Assembly: GCA_002633005.1 (NCBI GenBank)
Contig: NMRA01000723.1
Span: 67,035-131,034, forward strand
DNA from: Phoronis australis
Lineage: Eukaryota > Phoronida > Phoronidae
Reading direction: 5' to 3'
Length of the DNA: 64,000 bases
Each line of letters opens with the position of its first letter. The first letter of the stretch is position 1. The notes under the pieces are model-generated. The model was not told where the DNA came from. It saw only the letters and a list, made by a program, of their open reading frames with translations, and did not search any database. The position numbers were made by a program, and so were the translations under genes. This document shows positions 62,939 to 64,000 of this stretch, in pieces.

Positions 62939-64000
62939 CCTTGAGCTTTTCATTTACTGCTGGGGGATGTAGTTTTAACTTAGAGTGACCAGATCATAAA
63001 GTCAGAATAGTCGTATTCCTTCTGCTGCTTACTTTTTTCCTGATACCAATCACTGCACTGCACTGCACTTCTCTGCACTGCACTGCACTGCACTACCTGT
63101 ACAATCTATCTTTAAAAAGTCTTTTTTGGTATGAACATCGTGTTAGATATTTTTATGCACTCACATATGAAAATGGGGGTGCATATTGCCATCTTTTTTG
63201 TCAAGTGTTCGTTGCTATATCTGCAAACGCCTTGCAGGATCCTCATGAGATTTGACATCGGTTTACCGTTATGCCTCCTGGTGGCAATTTATTCTTTACA
63301 TTTGTCTCTTCAATTTCGTAGTTGGGCCCACATCAGCTGGTTACCGATAAATGCTTACCATTATCTTTATACTGGTAATAAGAAAAACAAAGTGGAACTT
63401 CATACACCCATCTACTCGTATCTGTGCGACGAGCTTGCAACCTAATTTCCCATGGGATACTTTTGCAACTCAGTTGGTAGAGCACTTGGTGTGGTTATCT
63501 CAATGTACAAATCTGTGAAGGATGTTCATTGATTTCAATAGTTTCATTATGTTGTGGGAGTTGTTCCTGTTACGGAGTATTGATCTGGTGTTGGGGGACT
63601 TTTAATGGTATGACTTCATGTGAAGAGATTCCACGTCTTGCTGTAAGGTATTTTGAGGCGTTCATTACATTAAACGTATTGTTGCCATGCAAGGGGATAT
63701 AGGATTTGGAATAGTCACTCCTGTGACTAGAGGCCTGCTACTATCTCTACAAATAATTGGGTCTTCCAAACTTTTGAACATTTTTGAAGAATTGGGGATT
63801 ACAGATTGTTTTCATAACTTACGTTCCCTTAATCTCTCTCACTGTAAGAATATTTTGCATGATTTGGCTTGTAATTGGTGGCTATTTGAATGCCATTCGA
63901 AAACATAATTAAGAATCTATATGTTTTGATGAAGAATGTTTTTGAAGTTAAGCTATGTATAGAATTAGACTTAACTCAGTCTAGTAGGTCGATTTTTGCT
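62939..64000. other. 3' flank of PNPT1
   Basis: No gene recognised. A (CACTG)n-type repeat lies at 63052-63100. ACTCAGTTGGTAGAGCA at 63469-63486 resembles a tRNA A box but has no B box after it. No strict AATAAA was seen on the plus strand soon after the stop. Confidence 0.45.
63052..63100. repeat. CACTG simple repeat
   Basis: Eight or nine CACTG/CACTT pentamers in a row with one interruption (TCTCTG). Confidence 0.9.

Noticed and set aside
63469-63486. tRNA A-box-like ACTCAGTTGGTAGAGCA
   Set aside because: No B box or matching acceptor stem follows.

Overview
The window is nuclear DNA of an invertebrate animal. It is AT-rich and intron-dense, with GT-AG introns, and its introns and spacers are full of minisatellites, MITEs, tRNA-derived SINEs and decayed transposons. 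The proteins are close to vertebrate orthologues (PCGF1, HPS1, SRP72, PNPT1). This suggests a slowly evolving marine bilaterian, for example a hemichordate, lancelet or lophotrochozoan. I cannot fix the species, and a hemichordate is only a guess. Single N characters at 21216, 45785 and 55264 mark closed assembly gaps.

Layout. 1-5523 (minus): the body of a Polycomb RING finger gene of the PCGF1 type. Its first exon was not found and its last exon runs off the left edge. 5524-12746: gene-poor, with a decayed retroelement piece, a duplicated acidic-repeat block, a palindrome-bearing repeat and the 3' end of a CR1/L2-like non-LTR element. 12774-31806 (plus): complete HPS1 (BLOC-3 subunit), 17 coding exons, predicted 764 aa. 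31807-34709: spacer between convergent genes. 34710-56539 (minus): complete SRP72 (signal recognition particle), 17 coding exons, predicted 663 aa; exons 6 and 7 are present twice around the N at 45785. 56540-56616: a 77-bp spacer that must serve as a shared divergent promoter. 56617-62938 (plus): complete PNPT1 (mitochondrial polynucleotide phosphorylase), only 4 coding exons, predicted 767 aa. 62939-64000: 3' flank.

I built every gene model by joining exons across splice sites and checking that reading phase is kept at each junction. All junctions in HPS1, SRP72 and PNPT1 are in phase, and so are the five PCGF junctions. The four genes do not form a pathway. They are housekeeping genes for chromatin, lysosome-related organelle trafficking, protein targeting and mitochondrial RNA turnover. 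Only SRP72 and PNPT1 have a sequence-level reason to be co-regulated.

I found no wholly new biological system. The most notable items are: a PCGF1-type protein with a long extra tail after its RAWUL domain; a PNPT1 gene whose introns are missing from the last 69% of the coding region; a THAP-coding DNA transposon with 16-bp inverted ends inside HPS1; an inverted pair of about 565-bp MITEs around SRP72 exons 6-8; and an apparent SRP72 exon duplication whose reading phases show that both copies cannot be spliced in series.
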